Assembly (NCBI GenBank): GCA_017311185.1
Contig: JAESUZ010005532.1
Location: 186,001-250,000, forward strand
Origin: Proteles cristata cristata
Lineage: Eukaryota > Chordata > Mammalia > Carnivora > Hyaenidae
Direction of reading: 5' to 3'
Length of the DNA: 64,000 nucleotides
Both the position numbers and the translations under genes were made by a program. The notes under the pieces are model-generated. The model saw only the letters and a list, made by a program, of their open reading frames with translations. It searched no databases and was not told where the DNA came from. Positions 23,822 to 35,341 of the stretch are shown in pieces (position 1 is the stretch's first letter; the number at the start of each line of letters is the position of its first letter).

Positions 23822-24065
23822 TGCATCTCCCTGCTTCCTCACGCACTTCCTGCATCCACCTGCATCCTACTGCGTCTTCCTGCATCCCCTGCACCTCCTG
23901 CACCCCCTGCACCCCTGCATCCCCTGCACCCCCTGCACCCCTGCACCCCCTGCATCCTCCTGCATCCCCTGCACCTCCTGCACCCCCTGCACCCCTGCAT
24001 CCCCTGCACCCCCTGCACCCCCTGCACCCCCTGCACCTCCTGCATCTCCTGCATCTCCTGCATTC
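23822..24065. repeat. 9-bp minisatellite (ctgcacccc) with 80-bp higher-order copy
   Basis: About 25 units of 8-9 bp on the pattern 'ctgcacccc' or 'ctgcatcccc'. A longer block starting 'tcctgcatcccctgcacctc' at 23,878 recurs 80 bp later at 23,958, so units were duplicated in groups. It sits exactly between two L1 fragments of opposite orientation. Confidence 0.95.
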
Positions 24066-24835
24066 AAAGAAGACACAAATGACCAACAGGCCCCTGAAAG
24101 ACGCTCACCATCATTATTCATCAGAAAACTCAAATCGAAACTCGGTGAGATGCCACCTCTCAGCTGTCAGGATGGCCTCAGTCGACGGCTCAGGAAATAA
24201 CATGAGCACATAGGCGAGGACGCTCGGAACAAGGACACCCCCGCGCTGCTGGCGGGAATGCAGACGGGTGCAGCCACCCCGGAGAACAGTGTGGAGCTGC
24301 CTCAAAAAGTTAAGAACCAAACATCCCTGCGACCCCCCTTCCAGGTGTAAATCTAAAGGAAATACAAACCGGAGATGGAGGAGTCCTCTGCACCCCCGCG
24401 TTCCTGGCAGCATTATTCACAACAGCCAAGACCCAGAAACAACCCAGGTGTCCACCAAGGGACGAGTGGACGAGGAAGACGTGGCGTGTGCGTACGATGG
24501 AGCCGAGGGACTCACTCGTGACGACACGGATGGACCTGGGGCACGGAGCCGAGTCAGACGGAGAAAGACAGTACGTGGCGGTGTTCGCCCGTGGGCCTAC
24601 GGAGCCAGAGCGGACGCTGCCGGCACTGCCGGGGGCGGGGAGATGCTGGTCCAGGGACATGAACTTCAGCTGGCAGGTGAGCGTGCGGGGGACCCACCCC
24701 ACGGCGCCATGGCCGCAGACAGCAACGCTGCACTGTGCGCTCAGACGTTGCAGAGAGTAGCTCGTAACGGTTCTTACCACAGACACACGAACAGAAGTGG
24801 TGATTACGCGTCAGGAGGGAGGTGAGAGTCCCCGC
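24065..24835 (+). repeat. L1 LINE 3' fragment, sense
   Basis: It reads 'ttcaaagaagacacaaatga', 'cagcattattcacaacagcc' and 'aaacaacccaggtgtccacc', the classic L1 3' region in forward order, ending around 'ttcttaccacagacacacga'. It overlaps in L1 content with the antisense copy at 22.7-23.7 kb, so these are two insertions, not one inverted element. Confidence 0.85.
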
Positions 24836-24974
24836 CCGCCCCTGCTGCATGTGCTCATCTTGGTGACGGCCACCCACTCCTGCGGGTGCGAGGACACAAC
24901 ACAGACCCTGCACCCTGGGCTTCAGTCTCGGCTTTCATGTGGCCTCAAGGGAGACAGCTCCCACCGGTCCCCAG

Positions 24975-25995
24975 GCTCTACATACTGGGGCTCTGCACAC
25001 CGGGCTCTGCACACCGGGGCTCTGCACATCAGGCTCTGCACACCTGGGCTCTGCACACGGGGCTCTGCACACCAGAGCTCTGCACATCAGGCTCTGCACA
25101 CCAGGGCTCTGCACACCGGGCTCTGCACACCAGAGCTCTGCACATCAGGCTCTGCACACCTGGGCTCTGCACACCGGGGCTCTGCACACCAGGGCTCTGC
25201 ACACCATCAGGCTCTGCACACCAGGGCTCTGCATATCAGGCTCTGCACACCAGGGTCTGCACATCAGGCTCTCCACACCTGGGCTCTGCACATCTCTGCA
25301 CACCTGGGCTCTGCACACCAGGGCTCTGCACTCTGCCTGCATCCACCTGGGCTCTGCATATCAGGCTCTGCACACCAGGGTCTGAGGCTCTCCACACCTG
25401 CTCTGGGCTCTGCACACAGGGCTCTGCATATCAGGCTCTGCACACCAGGGTCTGCACATCACACCTGGGCTCTGCACATCGGCACACCTGGCACACCAGG
25501 GCTCTCTCAGGCTCTCACACCTGGGCTCTGCACACCAGGGCTCTGCATCAGGCTCTGCTCTGCATCAGGCTCTGCACACCAGGGTCTGCACATCCAGGCT
25601 CCACACCTGGGCTCTGCACTGCACACCGGGCTCTGGGGCTGCAGGCTCTCACACCTGGGCTCTCTCTGCACATCAGGCTACAGGGCTCTGCATATCAGCA
25701 CACCAGGGTCTGCACATCACCACACCTGGGCTCTGCACATGGGCTCTACCTGGGCTCTGCACACCAGGGCTCTGCACATCAGGCTCTGCACACCTGGGCT
25801 CTGCACACCTGGGCTCTGCACACCAGGGCTGCTCTCCACACCTGGGCTCTGCACACTGGGGCTCTGCACCTGGGCTCTGCACACACACCTGCTGCACATC
25901 AGGCTCTGCACACCGGGGCTCTGCACACCAGGGCTCTGCACATCAGGCTCTGCACACCTGGGCTCTGCACACCGGGGCTCTGCACACCAGGCTCT
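24975..25995. repeat. 1-kb minisatellite, about 14-16 bp unit 'ggctctgcacaccag'
   Basis: Roughly 65 tandem units of 'gctctgcacaccagg', 'gctctgcacatcag' and 'gctctgcacacctgg', with occasional deletions to 8-10 bp. Because most units are 15 bp, two forward frames stay open for about 380-400 codons (ALHTRALHIRLCTPG-type peptides), and minus-strand frames are open for shorter stretches. There is no Kozak context, splice site or protein family to support translation, so this is a repeat and not a gene. Confidence 0.97.
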
Positions 25996-28158
25996 GTGGT
26001 TCTAAATCTCAAGAGGCAATGGGCCAGTGTGTAGAACTTTGAAGGAAAAGCACCATCTCCACCCAAATTTCTTTCCAGTCAAGTTCCTCTTAGTTTGTGA
26101 AGAAAAGGAACAGGCGTGTTTAGATCTCTGAGATGAGAGCTGGGGGGAATGCACGTCCACCCAGGCTCCCTGGGAAAGACCACCTCGAGATGAAGTGTTG
26201 CCTCAGAGGTGATTCAGGCCATCCGTTTAACAGGTGGCCGTTTGTGGCACAGACGTGGGGAAGCGGCCTCAGAAGGTGGTTAAACCACAGTCAGGCTAAG
26301 TAATTATACAGTAGTTACAAAATAACAAGTGTCAAATTTGGTTCCAAAGGCAAAGGTGTATCATTCGTTCATTCAGTAAATAGTAAGCATTGCAGACCCG
26401 ACAGGGGGCAGTTGCAGCCTTTGGTCAGTGGACGAAGTCCCTGCCGTGCGGGGCTGACATCAGACGGAAGTGGCAGAGAATGGACAAGTGTAACAGGCGT
26501 CTGGCAGTGTGAGCTCAGGGAAACAGAAGCCGGCTGAGGGGGGAGGGGGCTGTGTGGGGATTGTTCTCATGCTGAGACAGCCAGGAAGGCCTCACTGGGA
26601 AACGGACCTTCAGCCTTGATGTGAAGGAGGTGAAGGAAGGGGAATCCTGTGGGTTTGTGGAGAGGAGGGCTCCAGGCAGCAGGGAAGGCCTGTGCAAAGG
26701 CCCTGAGGCAGAGGGCTATTTGGAGTGCTCCGGAACCCAGCAAGCAAGGGGATAGCTACCGGAACGGGACGGGTGAAGGAAGGTGGTCAGGTCACAGGCT
26801 TCAGGGCCATCACACAGATGGCGAGTCTGGCTCTGAGAGAGTTGGGGGCCTCCGAGGGGTCTGAGCAGGGGCCTGACGTTGTCTGACTTGCGTGGAGGGA
26901 TCCATCTGGCTTCTGTGTAGGAGGACGAGGCAGAGGCCAAGGGGCCACTTAGGGGCCAGGTGGCAAGGCTGGCGCGGGGGCTCAGGGGGCGGGGCTCCGG
27001 GTCGGCTCTGAAGCCGTGAGCCAGCAGGCAATGCAGGGAGCCCAGGCTGGCCGTGACTCTGTGCCGAGGGCCTGGGAGGCCTGAGCAGCCGTGACCGAGA
27101 GGACGCGGGAGGGCCGTGTTGGGGGTCGGGTGTGACGCTCAGGCCTCGGGCTCCGGAAGTGTGCTGGCGTCCAGGCAGGGCAGGGGCAGGAGGGCCTGGG
27201 CCGAGGGGAGATGTGGGAGCAGGGCGAGTGCCCGTGAGTCCTGGGCACAGGGGTGGTGTTCGAATCCACAAGGGCGCAGCTCACCCGGGGAGGCGGTGTA
27301 GACGGAGAAGAGAGGGAGCCGTGGCTCACGTCGGGGCCTCTGCTGCCAGAGGTCGATGGGGCAGGTCCACCCGGCCGTGTACAAGGCGGCACAGGCTGGG
27401 GCGTAATCAGCAGACAGTTATTCTCCCGCCTTCCGGGGGGGCGGGAGTCAGGGATCCAAGCGTGTGGGTGTCTCCTTGCGTCCACACGTGGTTGTCTCCG
27501 TGTGTCCCCGCCCTAATCTCCTCCTCCTATAAGAGCACCTGTCGTGCGAGATCAGGGTCCGCCCTACTGACCTCGTTTTACCCTGATCGCACCCCGGAAG
27601 GCCCCATCTCCACACACGGTCCCATCTGAGGTCCTGACGGCGGGACGTTCACAGATGGGTTTTGAGGACACACCTCAGCCCCTCGGCAAGGGAAGAGGGG
27701 GGTGGACGCGGAGGGGACGGACGGGGTGGCTGGGGGAGCAGGAGGGCGTGGGCCCGGGGTCCAGGGACAGGAGTGTGTCCTGCGGAAGAACAGCTGTGCT
27801 GGGGCCGCTTGGAGGAGGCCTGGTCGCCGGACGCTGGCCGGACAGCGGTGTTGGGGGTCCGAGAGCTGGGAGGGAGGCCGAGGGGGCAGAGAGAAGGGAT
27901 AGGCTGAGCTGCAGGTTTCCTCTGAAGAGGAGCAGAGGGACAACGGAGAAGAGTAAACCCATAGCGGGCTCGGCCCGAAACACCAGCTGATGTCAAAGTG
28001 CAAGCAGGGGCTGGTGTGGAGGGCGGCAGGGGGAGTCTTGGGGACGAGAGCGGGGTGTGCAGGACACGGGGCTCGGGAGACGCGAGGAGGCCCCCGCCAG
28101 ACCCTGTGGGAAGAGGGGCAGATTTGGAAATGCTGCGTGTGATATGACTGCACCGTTA

Positions 28159-28160
<2 letters not shown>
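25996..28160. other. Intergenic region
   Basis: No gene. An antisense L2 covers about 26.35-26.90 kb. 27.0-28.1 kb is GC-rich with one recognisable old repeat at about 27.5-27.65 kb ('ctcctcctataagagcacct'). 26.0-26.3 kb shows nothing I can name. Confidence 0.65.
26345..26900 (-). repeat. L2 LINE 3' region, antisense
   Basis: 'ttcattcagtaaatagtaag' at the left, 'gaaggcctcactgggaaacg' and 'gtgcaaaggccctgaggcag' are the reverse complement of L2 3' consensus features in the right order. Confidence 0.7.

Positions 28161-28210
<50 letters not shown>
28160..28210. repeat. (AC)25 microsatellite
   Basis: An uninterrupted AC/CA run of about 51 bp. Long and pure, so probably polymorphic. Confidence 0.98.
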
Positions 28211-28215
<5 letters not shown>

Positions 28216-28370
28216 CTTTTCCAAGAGGAAATGTTTGAGGTTGTCACTTCTCAGGGGATTGTCTGTGGTTTGAATGTGCCTTTTTAGTTCTTTCCTGTAC
28301 AAGAAATGTTTATCAACTGCTTCTGTAGTCAGCATCTATATTTAAAATTTCCTTTTAACAAATCCTTCTT

Positions 28371-28578
28371 GGGGCTCCTGGGAGGCTCAGTCATTTGAGC
28401 ATCTGACTCTTGATTTCGGCTCAGGTCATGATCTTGAGGTTCGTGGGTTTGAGCCCCGCATGGGGTTGTGTGCTGGCAGCGCAGAGCCTGCTTGGGATTC
28501 TCTCTCTCTCTCTCTCTCTCTCACTCCCCTGCTTGCCCTGTGTCTCTCAAAATAAATAAACTTATCAAATAAGTTTAA
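28371..28578 (+). mobile_element. Carnivore tRNA-derived SINE, older subtype
   Basis: Head 'ggggctcctgggaggctcag', 'tgatttcggctcaggtcatg', B box 'gggtttgagcc', then a shorter body ('atggggttgtgtgctggcag') and a (TC) run. Flanking 'aaatcctt' is duplicated (28360-28367 and 28579-28586). The body differs from the felid-specific copies. Confidence 0.9.
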
Positions 28579-28582
28579 AAAT

Positions 28583-28850
28583 CCTTTTTTCACCCTTATG
28601 CAAAGGAATGAAGCTGGACCCCTACCTCACACCATACAAACATTAACTCAACAGGGATCAAAGACCCAAATGTAACAGTAAGACAGTAAAACTCTTGGTA
28701 GAAAAATTAGGGAAAAGCTTCACGATGATGGATTTGGTGATGGTGTCTTGTAGGACACCAAGGGCACCAGGCTTCGTCAAAACGCAACCCCTCGTGTGTC
28801 AAGGGCACAGCCAACAGAGGGAAGAGGCAACGGCCGAGGAAAATGCTGAT
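28583..28850 (+). repeat. L1 LINE ORF2 fragment, sense
   Basis: 'aaaggaatgaagctggaccc', 'cctacctcacaccatacaaa' and 'taaaactcttggtagaaaaa' are in the order of the C-terminal part of L1 ORF2. Many stops; a dead fragment. The older SINE lies directly in front of it. Confidence 0.8.
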
Positions 28851-31090
28851 TCTGGGGTCACCGGCTGACCAGTGCCCAGGGGAGGCTGGCGCCAGCGGTT
28901 CTGGCCTCCGCCTGGTGTCCCTGGTGCTCTCTGGGGTCCCTGCTCCCCGGCACGCAGCTCTGTCCCGAGTGGTGATGCACCAGGAGGGTCTCAACCTCGC
29001 CAGGTGCCCAGAGCCGCCTTCTGCGTTCATCCACAGCTGCGGAACCCACCGGAGGGAGGGTGTCATAAGCCCACGTTTCCATGAACGCAGCCACCCGGGG
29101 CTATTCTCCCGCCAGCCACCCTTCCCGGCCTGGTGACCAGCAGCAGCAGTTCAGGCACCATGTGGGGACAGCCATGCAGTCTCCTGTCCCGGGCTGGTGA
29201 GGCTTCAGGGCAAGGTCCCTGCCCACCCAGCCCTGGCCGCGGCTCTCTCTGGGCGGTGCTCCCAGGCTGGGCACCTCTCAGGGTGGGGGTGGGAGACCGG
29301 ACAGACAGACAGACAGGGACAGACTCTGCCGCAAGAGAGCTTGCTCGGCACCAGGGTCTGCAGCTCCCAGGAGTCATCCTGAGGAATGCGGTTTCACACA
29401 GCGCTTAGCTGTGGATGTTTCCCAGGGCACCTTCAGGACGCCAGCGCTCTGCTGGCCTCGGTCGCCACTCGGCCGATGCTCCAGGACACGGGGGCTCCTG
29501 GGGCACGAAGCGTGAGGCCTCCTCCGGGGTCCACGTGAGAGGGTGTCTCCTGGGGTGGAAGATGACAACCTGGGGGGGCCGTGTGATGTCATTTAGGTAA
29601 AAGGCAGAAAAGGTCAGAAAAGTCAGAAACGGCAGATAGGTCCAGACCTGCGCAGGACTGCAAAGAGATTCTCCAAACGTGCGCCCTGGAGGTGGGACTC
29701 CGGGTGATTTCCCCTTTAACGTGGGCCTTTCTCTACACAGACGCACGCTGAGGGTGTAAGGGTCAAGAGTTACTTTGGAGCAAGGTTCGTGTGTGTGCAC
29801 ACATGTGTGCACGTGCGATGTAGGCGTGAATGTGCACATATGCACGCTGTGTGCACATCGTGCGAGTGTAAGCAGTGTGGGCCGGTGTTTACGTGGCGTG
29901 GGCACACTGCTGTGTCCCGGTGTGCGGTGCGTGCCCGTCTGTGCGTGCGAGCACTGTGTGTGCACATGTGAGCATTGCTCTGTCTCACGCCAGTCGCTGT
30001 CCTGTCCCGCAGGCTGTCCTGGTCCCCGGGGCCCTTCCCAGAAGTGCGGTCCCGGGACTGTTTCCGGAGGGAGCCGGCGGCCTCCAGCTGGTCGCCAGCG
30101 GGGGTCTGGGACGCTCAGACCGCAGGACTGGCCTCCGGCTCCGGGAAGGCGGAAGGCCAGGTCGGCTGACAAGCCTCAGGGGAGAGCACTTACTTTCCCA
30201 TCTGTCTCTGCAGAGGGGCAGAGCACGGCAGGGCCGAGAAGCTTCCGCCTCTAGCGTACAGATGTGGAAACTGAGGCCCACGGAGAGCATGAAATGTGCC
30301 CAAATCACGGAGCTGGTGAGCAGCACCACGGGGCAGGGGCTCCTGGACGCTGAGCACTGCCACCTCCCAGCCTGCCCTCCAGTCACCTCCCTCCTTCTGG
30401 GGACTGAACGCTGGCCACACAGAACCACGTAGACAAGGAGCCAGGGCCCAGGAACACTGAGCGAGCACCACTGCATACAGCCGGGACAGACAGTGCTGAA
30501 ATCGGGGCTGGACGGTGTCCTGGGCCCCACTCTGCCCGTCCGAGGCACACCCGCTACTCGCCAGCTGGGAGCCTCAAGCAAACGATCCCGCTGCCTGAGG
30601 TGCCGTTTCCTCAACCGTAAGGTAGAGGTGGAGGTGCCGAGCTCGCCGGTGAGGCCCCGAGTGCCCGGCAAGGGCCGCGTGGTGCTGTGCAGACGGTGCG
30701 GCCATGGCTGCTGTCTGCTGCTCCCCAGTGGCCTCATCACCCCGTCCCTGTGCACATCAGCCCGGGGACACAGGACCCCCTGCCCTGCCCCCCACATTGG
30801 GGACATACCTGTGTGATGATGTCACCCTGACTGGGACACAGCCCCTGGCTCTCTGGGGCAAGGGGGATGGGGAGAGCCAGGCTCCTGCCCACGCTGTCAA
30901 CCTGCTGGTCAACTGTCTCTCCTTTCCTGTTTCCTGCTTTCTTTCAAATTGGGAAAAAGAACTATTATTTTTTGGCAACCCAGTTATTATTATCGTCATT
31001 ATTATTATTTATTGCAGTTAATAATAAAAACTATACATTCTCATTGTGGATAATTCAGAAAGTAGCAAAGACTATGCAGAAATTACTCCA
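28851..31090. other. Intergenic region
   Basis: No gene. A MIR core lies at about 30.24-30.33 kb ('atgtggaaactgaggcccac'), and an AT-rich stretch of TTA repeats at 30.96-31.03 kb. The rest is GC-rich sequence with no feature I recognise. Confidence 0.6.
29780..29975. repeat. TG/CA-rich imperfect repeat
   Basis: Alternating purine-pyrimidine sequence such as 'gtgtgtgcacacatgtgtgc' runs for about 190 bp with interruptions. It could adopt Z-DNA. No gene. Confidence 0.7.
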
Positions 31091-31306
31091 GGGGCGCCTG
31101 AGGGCTCAGTCGGCTAAGCGTACGACTTCAGCTCAGGTCACGATCTCGCAGTTCGTGGGTTCGAGCCCCACGTCGGGCTCTGTGCTGACAGCTCGGAGCC
31201 TGGAGCCTGTTTCCAAATCTGTTTCTGTCTCTCTCTGCTCCTCCCCTGCTCATGCTCTGTTTCTTCCTCTCTCAAAAATAAACAAACATTAAAAAATTAT
31301 AAAAAG
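31091..31306 (+). mobile_element. Felid tRNA-derived SINE
   Basis: Head 'ggggcgcctgagggctcagt', B box 'gggttcgagcc', body 'gtcgggctctgtgctgacag', TC-rich stretch, tail 'aaaaataaacaaacatt'. Flanks 'agaaatta' resemble a short target-site duplication. Confidence 0.94.
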
Positions 31307-31724
31307 AAATTATTTCAAAGCCGCCCTCAGAGTAGATGGAACAGAGAAAGGTCGGGCACCTCCCGGCCGCACATGAGCTGACGCGGAAACCATTTCCCTG
31401 CAGATGAGGTTGAGTGAAGGCTCTCGCTGTGACAGCATCTTGGGTGGCCTTCCCGGGCCCTAAACCAATGACAAGTGTCCTCCAAGGAGCCGCACGGAGG
31501 GGTGGAGTCACATCGGGGTTGTGCCCGCTGCGCGTCTGACTCACCCCGCAGTCGCCACACGCACTTGCATTGAAGGTTTTCCGCAACCACGCTTTTCAAA
31601 GTCGCGGGGCACCTGGACCGCGTTCGTGATGGAATCCGCGTCGGAGCTTTTATTTATTGATAGCGCCGAGGCCAGGAACGCCTGTGGGCACCTGTCCTGG
31701 CTTCTTTAGGAGGTGGTTCTGCAG

Positions 31725-32272
31725 GAGAGCCCGGCCCCGCCCAGCCCCGGCCCCGGCCCCGCCCAGCCCCGGCCCCGGCCCCGCCCAGCCCCGCTGCAGA
31801 CCTGGCCCGGCCCCGCCCAGGCCCCGCCCAGCCTCACCCGGCCCCGCCCAGCCCTGGCCTCGCCCGGCCCGCCCAGTCCCACCCCAGCCCCGCCCCAGCC
31901 CAGCCCGGCCCCGGCCCCGCCCAGCCGCTGCAGACCTGGCCGGCCGCCCGGCCCGCCCAGCCTCACCCGGCCCCGCCCAGCCCAGCCTCGCCCGGCTCCG
32001 CCCCGCCCGGCCGCCCAGCCCTGGCCTCGTCCCGGCCCCGCCTGGCCTCCGGCCCAGCCCTGGCCTCGTCCTGCCCAGCCCTCCGCCCAGCCCAGCCCGC
32101 CCAGCCCTGGCTCCACCCAGCCCCAGCCGCCCAGACCCGCTCCAGACCTGGCTGGCCCGCCCAGACCCACCCGGCCCGGCACCCCCAGACCCAGTCCAGC
32201 CCCGCCTCTGACCCACCCTACCCTGGTCCCACCTCTGCCCCGCCCTGGCCCCGCCCCGGCCCCGCCCCCCAC
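31725..32272. repeat. C-rich minisatellite of about 550 bp
   Basis: Degenerate tandem units such as 'ccccgcccagccccggcccc' and 'gctgcagacctggcccg' fill the block, with almost no A or T. The minus strand carries many G runs of 3-4 bases at short spacing. Long proline-rich frames (plus) and glycine-rich frames (minus) are open in several registers and are composition artefacts. Confidence 0.93.
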
Positions 32273-32582
32273 AGGAGCTCTGTGAGCAGGGTGAAGGTCT
32301 GGGTGAAGGTCTCACCCATGTGCAGTTCGGAGCCCACTGGCCTCCTGTGGGCTCTGAAACGTCCCCTCCGTGGTGCTCGCATCATTTCATAGATGAGAAC
32401 CCCTGGGGGACCCACCCCCTGTCACCTACCTCACAGGTGCCCCTTCAGCCTGGTCAGAGTGCCCTCCTGGGTCCTGCCTCTGTAGGCGACTGTGACTTTG
32501 TGCAGGGGCGCCGGGCTGGGCGCCCACGGTGGTGGTGAGGCTGGGCTTTGAGCCAGAGGGTGTCGGGGTTCAAGCAGCAGTC

Positions 32583-32622
32583 AACACACACACACACACA
32601 GACACACACAGACACACACACC
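32583..32622. repeat. Imperfect (CA)n
   Basis: 'cacacacacacacagacaca' continues with a second 'cagacacacac' block. A short interrupted microsatellite. Confidence 0.9.
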
Positions 32623-32769
32623 TGAGTTCCAACCCTGACCAGGCACACCTTGATATCAGACTCTTGGTTCCCCCACAGCCTGGGGAACAGTCATCTCTCC
32701 CTACTTGCTCCATGTGGACCGGTCGTTGCATGGGGGGGCTCTGGATAACCCAGGAGGACTCACCTCGTT

Positions 32770-32880
32770 AATCAATTCCATCTGCAAGGACCTTGTTTCC
32801 AATAAGGTCACATTCTGACGCTCCAGGTGGACATGATTTGGGGGACACCATTCAACCCATTCCCTGTCCCCAGGCTCTTT
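32770..32880. repeat. Old mammalian interspersed repeat, unclassified
   Basis: 'ttccatctgcaaggacctt', 'ccaataaggtcacattctga' and 'ggtggacatgatttggggga' are characteristic of one ancient mammalian repeat family, and the reverse-complement version occurs at about 55.47-55.65 kb. Confidence 0.6.
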
Positions 32881-33289
32881 CCAGGCTCCTGGAGTCCCGG
32901 GCTACGTTTTCAGCCTGTTGGCAATTAGTACTTGCCATTAATGTCCCGACCTCCAATCCCAGTGCTGATTTGGTCCCCCGCTGCAGGCCCAGGGCCCTCA
33001 CCAACGTGAAGGAAACACGCCATTAGTGGGTAAGCAAAGCAGCTGCCCGACACCTGCTGACCTTCCGAGCTATCACGGGTCACGGTCACTGCACAGGTGC
33101 TGGGCGGGACCCGCTGCAGGCTCACAGCGAGCAGGGGCAGCCCGGGGGGTAAACAGGCGGCACCAACCAGGAAAGGCTTTCCAGAAGGGGCCCTTCGCAG
33201 TGGGTTCTGATGGGTGAGTAGGAGCCCACCAGGCAGAGGAGGTGCACGTAGGTCATCCCTGTTGAGACTTTTTCCAGCATAAAGAAAAC

Positions 33290-33400
33290 AGCACCATTTA
33301 CGGAGCGCTCGTACCTTAGAAACATGCTCGCAGGAAGCGACATCACCACCTCCACTTTGCAGATGCGGAAACCAAGAGCCCAACACGCTGACCCCCACGA
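33290..33400 (+). repeat. MIR fragment
   Basis: 'agcaccatttacggagcgct' and 'ctttgcagatgcggaaacca' fit a diverged forward MIR. Confidence 0.55.
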
Positions 33401-33710
33401 CCGTGAGCTCTGACCCTTCTGGGCTATGTGGCTTTGGAGACAACTCATTGTGTCCCCAGGTCCCCCAAGTGCCCGGTGGGATGGTCAGAAGTGCCAGACA
33501 GGCCAGTGTTCAGGGAACTCTGGTGCCTTTGCCTATGGAAGGGTCGCTCTCTCCAGACGCCCCTGACGGTCCCTGTCTGTGGGTCCGTCTGTCCCTTTGA
33601 CAGAGGCGTTTCTCAGGAATGCTAATTCCTGCATTGGTGGTTAAGGTCAGTGCCCTCGAGGAAGGCAGGGGGGCCAGAGGACCTGGACGGGAACCCCAGC
33701 TCTACTCATT

Positions 33711-33738
33711 CCCTCCCTCCCTCCCTCCCTCACCCCTC
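33711..33738. repeat. (CCCT)n microsatellite
   Basis: A short run of about five 'ccct' units, then 'cacccctccc'. Confidence 0.85.
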
Positions 33739-35123
33739 CCAAAGGAAAGGAAACCCAGCTCTCAGAACCCAGACCCCAGACCCAGAACAAAGGAGCCCTC
33801 AGGGGGAGAAGCGATCACACACGCAGTGGGGGCCCTGAACTTTCCCAGAGGAAGCCGCCAGCTTCCGGGCTTCTGGGCTCCTGCCTCCCACAGGGCCAGC
33901 GCCGCACGGACCAGCCTTCCCGGGGACCGGCCACTCCCAGGAAGCCGGTTTCTGGTCTTCTTCCCAGGCTCCAGGACCCCCCCCTGCCCCTTCCTCCGGG
34001 GGACTCAGGCTGCTGGTGTGGAGGGGACCGCGCCCCTGCCTGCCTCCCTCTAGTGTTTGGTGGGTGTCTACCTACAATTGCACCCGCGGCCCCCCCCACT
34101 GCCCCCTATAGGGCAACAGAGGGAGGTTGAATGGCCCTCGACAGGTGTGAGCGGCAGGGAGACGATCCCCCCAGAAATGTCCGCGCCCTAACGTGGGGTC
34201 CTGTGAATGTGACCTCATATGGCAGAACAGGACTTGGGAGATGAATTCACATTAAGGATACGAGGAGGGGGGTTACCCCGGATTAGCCGGTGGGCCCGAC
34301 CCGCGTCCTTCTGGGGGGCGGGGGAGGCAGAGCATCAGCATACACGGGGGGGGGTGAAGATCGGGGAGGTTCCCAGGACTTGCACTTGTCCGGCTTTTCG
34401 GGTTTTCATCGCATCAGCTTTGGCTGCACAGCAAGCCGTCCCAGCACTTAGTGGGTCTGAACAACAGCCGTTCGGTGGAGTTCGCGAGTCGCTGGGCCAG
34501 TCTGGTGGACGGCCACCCAGCTGTCTTGTGTGCGGGCGCCCGGCTGGTGGCCGAGTGGCTGCGTGGCCCAGGACGGCCCCACTGACCGGGGTGGCGGGCG
34601 TCGAGGGCGCCTCGGTTCTCCTGCCAGCAGCCTCGCGTCCCCCAGGACGCCAGGTGGGTCACGCGAGGGGCTGGGGCTCCCCGCCCGCGGTAAGAGGTGA
34701 GCCCCCAGGCCTGTGCCTGTGTCCTGCACACTAACGACCACTGGCCGGAGCCGTTCGGGAGGGGAGGGGACGCCGGTATCCACCGGCCTTCTCATACCTG
34801 CCAACACAAAGGGAGCTTTGGGGCGACACTAGACACCCCGGGGCGCCTGCACAAGGCTCGCCGTGGACCATGCGTGCGCTTCCCTCCCGGGTTTTCTAGA
34901 AGCTGCTCTCTGATGTGGTGCCAGTTCTGTCTCAGCAGCACACGGGGCCCTGTGTCGTGTCACCCCAACGCCTCCTGTGCACGTGAGCTGGCGCCTCACC
35001 GTGGCTACACCCGCAGCCTCCTGACGGCTGGTGGGGCCGCAGTTCCGCACACGCCTGGTCGTTGTGTGTTCCGCTGCTGTAATTCGGCTGTGGCCATTTT
35101 TGTCCCCTTATTTAAAACAATTT

Positions 35124-35341
35124 GGGGCGCCTGGGTGGCTCAGTCGGCTGAGCGTCCGGCTTCAGCTCAGGTCATGATCTCGCAGTTTGTGGGTTCGAGC
35201 CCCACGTCGGGCTCTGTGCTGACAGCTCAGAGCCTGGAACCTGCTTTGGATTCTGTGTCTGCCTCTCTCTCTGCCCCTCCCCCATGCATGCTCTGTCTCT
35301 CGCTCTCTCTTACAAAATAAATAAAACCATTAAAAATTTTC
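35124..35341 (+). mobile_element. Felid tRNA-derived SINE
   Basis: Head 'ggggcgcctgggtggctcag', B box 'gggttcgagcc', body 'gtcgggctctgtgctgacag' and tail 'aaaataaataaaaccatt'. It is followed at once by another SINE in the opposite direction. Confidence 0.96.

Noticed and set aside
23822..24065. CRISPR-like regular repeats
   Set aside because: The units are contiguous 8-9 bp with no unique spacers, in a mammalian genome: a minisatellite.
22690..24835. Possible single L1 with a twin-priming 5' inversion
   Set aside because: Both fragments contain the same L1 3' region, so they cannot be parts of one inverted insertion.
24797..26034. Open frames of 382 and 402 codons on the plus strand
   Set aside because: They are the 15-bp minisatellite read in two frames (ALHTRALHIRLCTPG-type repeats). 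No splice sites, start context or known protein.
31650..32315. Proline-rich and glycine-rich frames of 180-220 codons on both strands
   Set aside because: All come from the C-rich minisatellite; several frames are open at once because there is almost no A or T.
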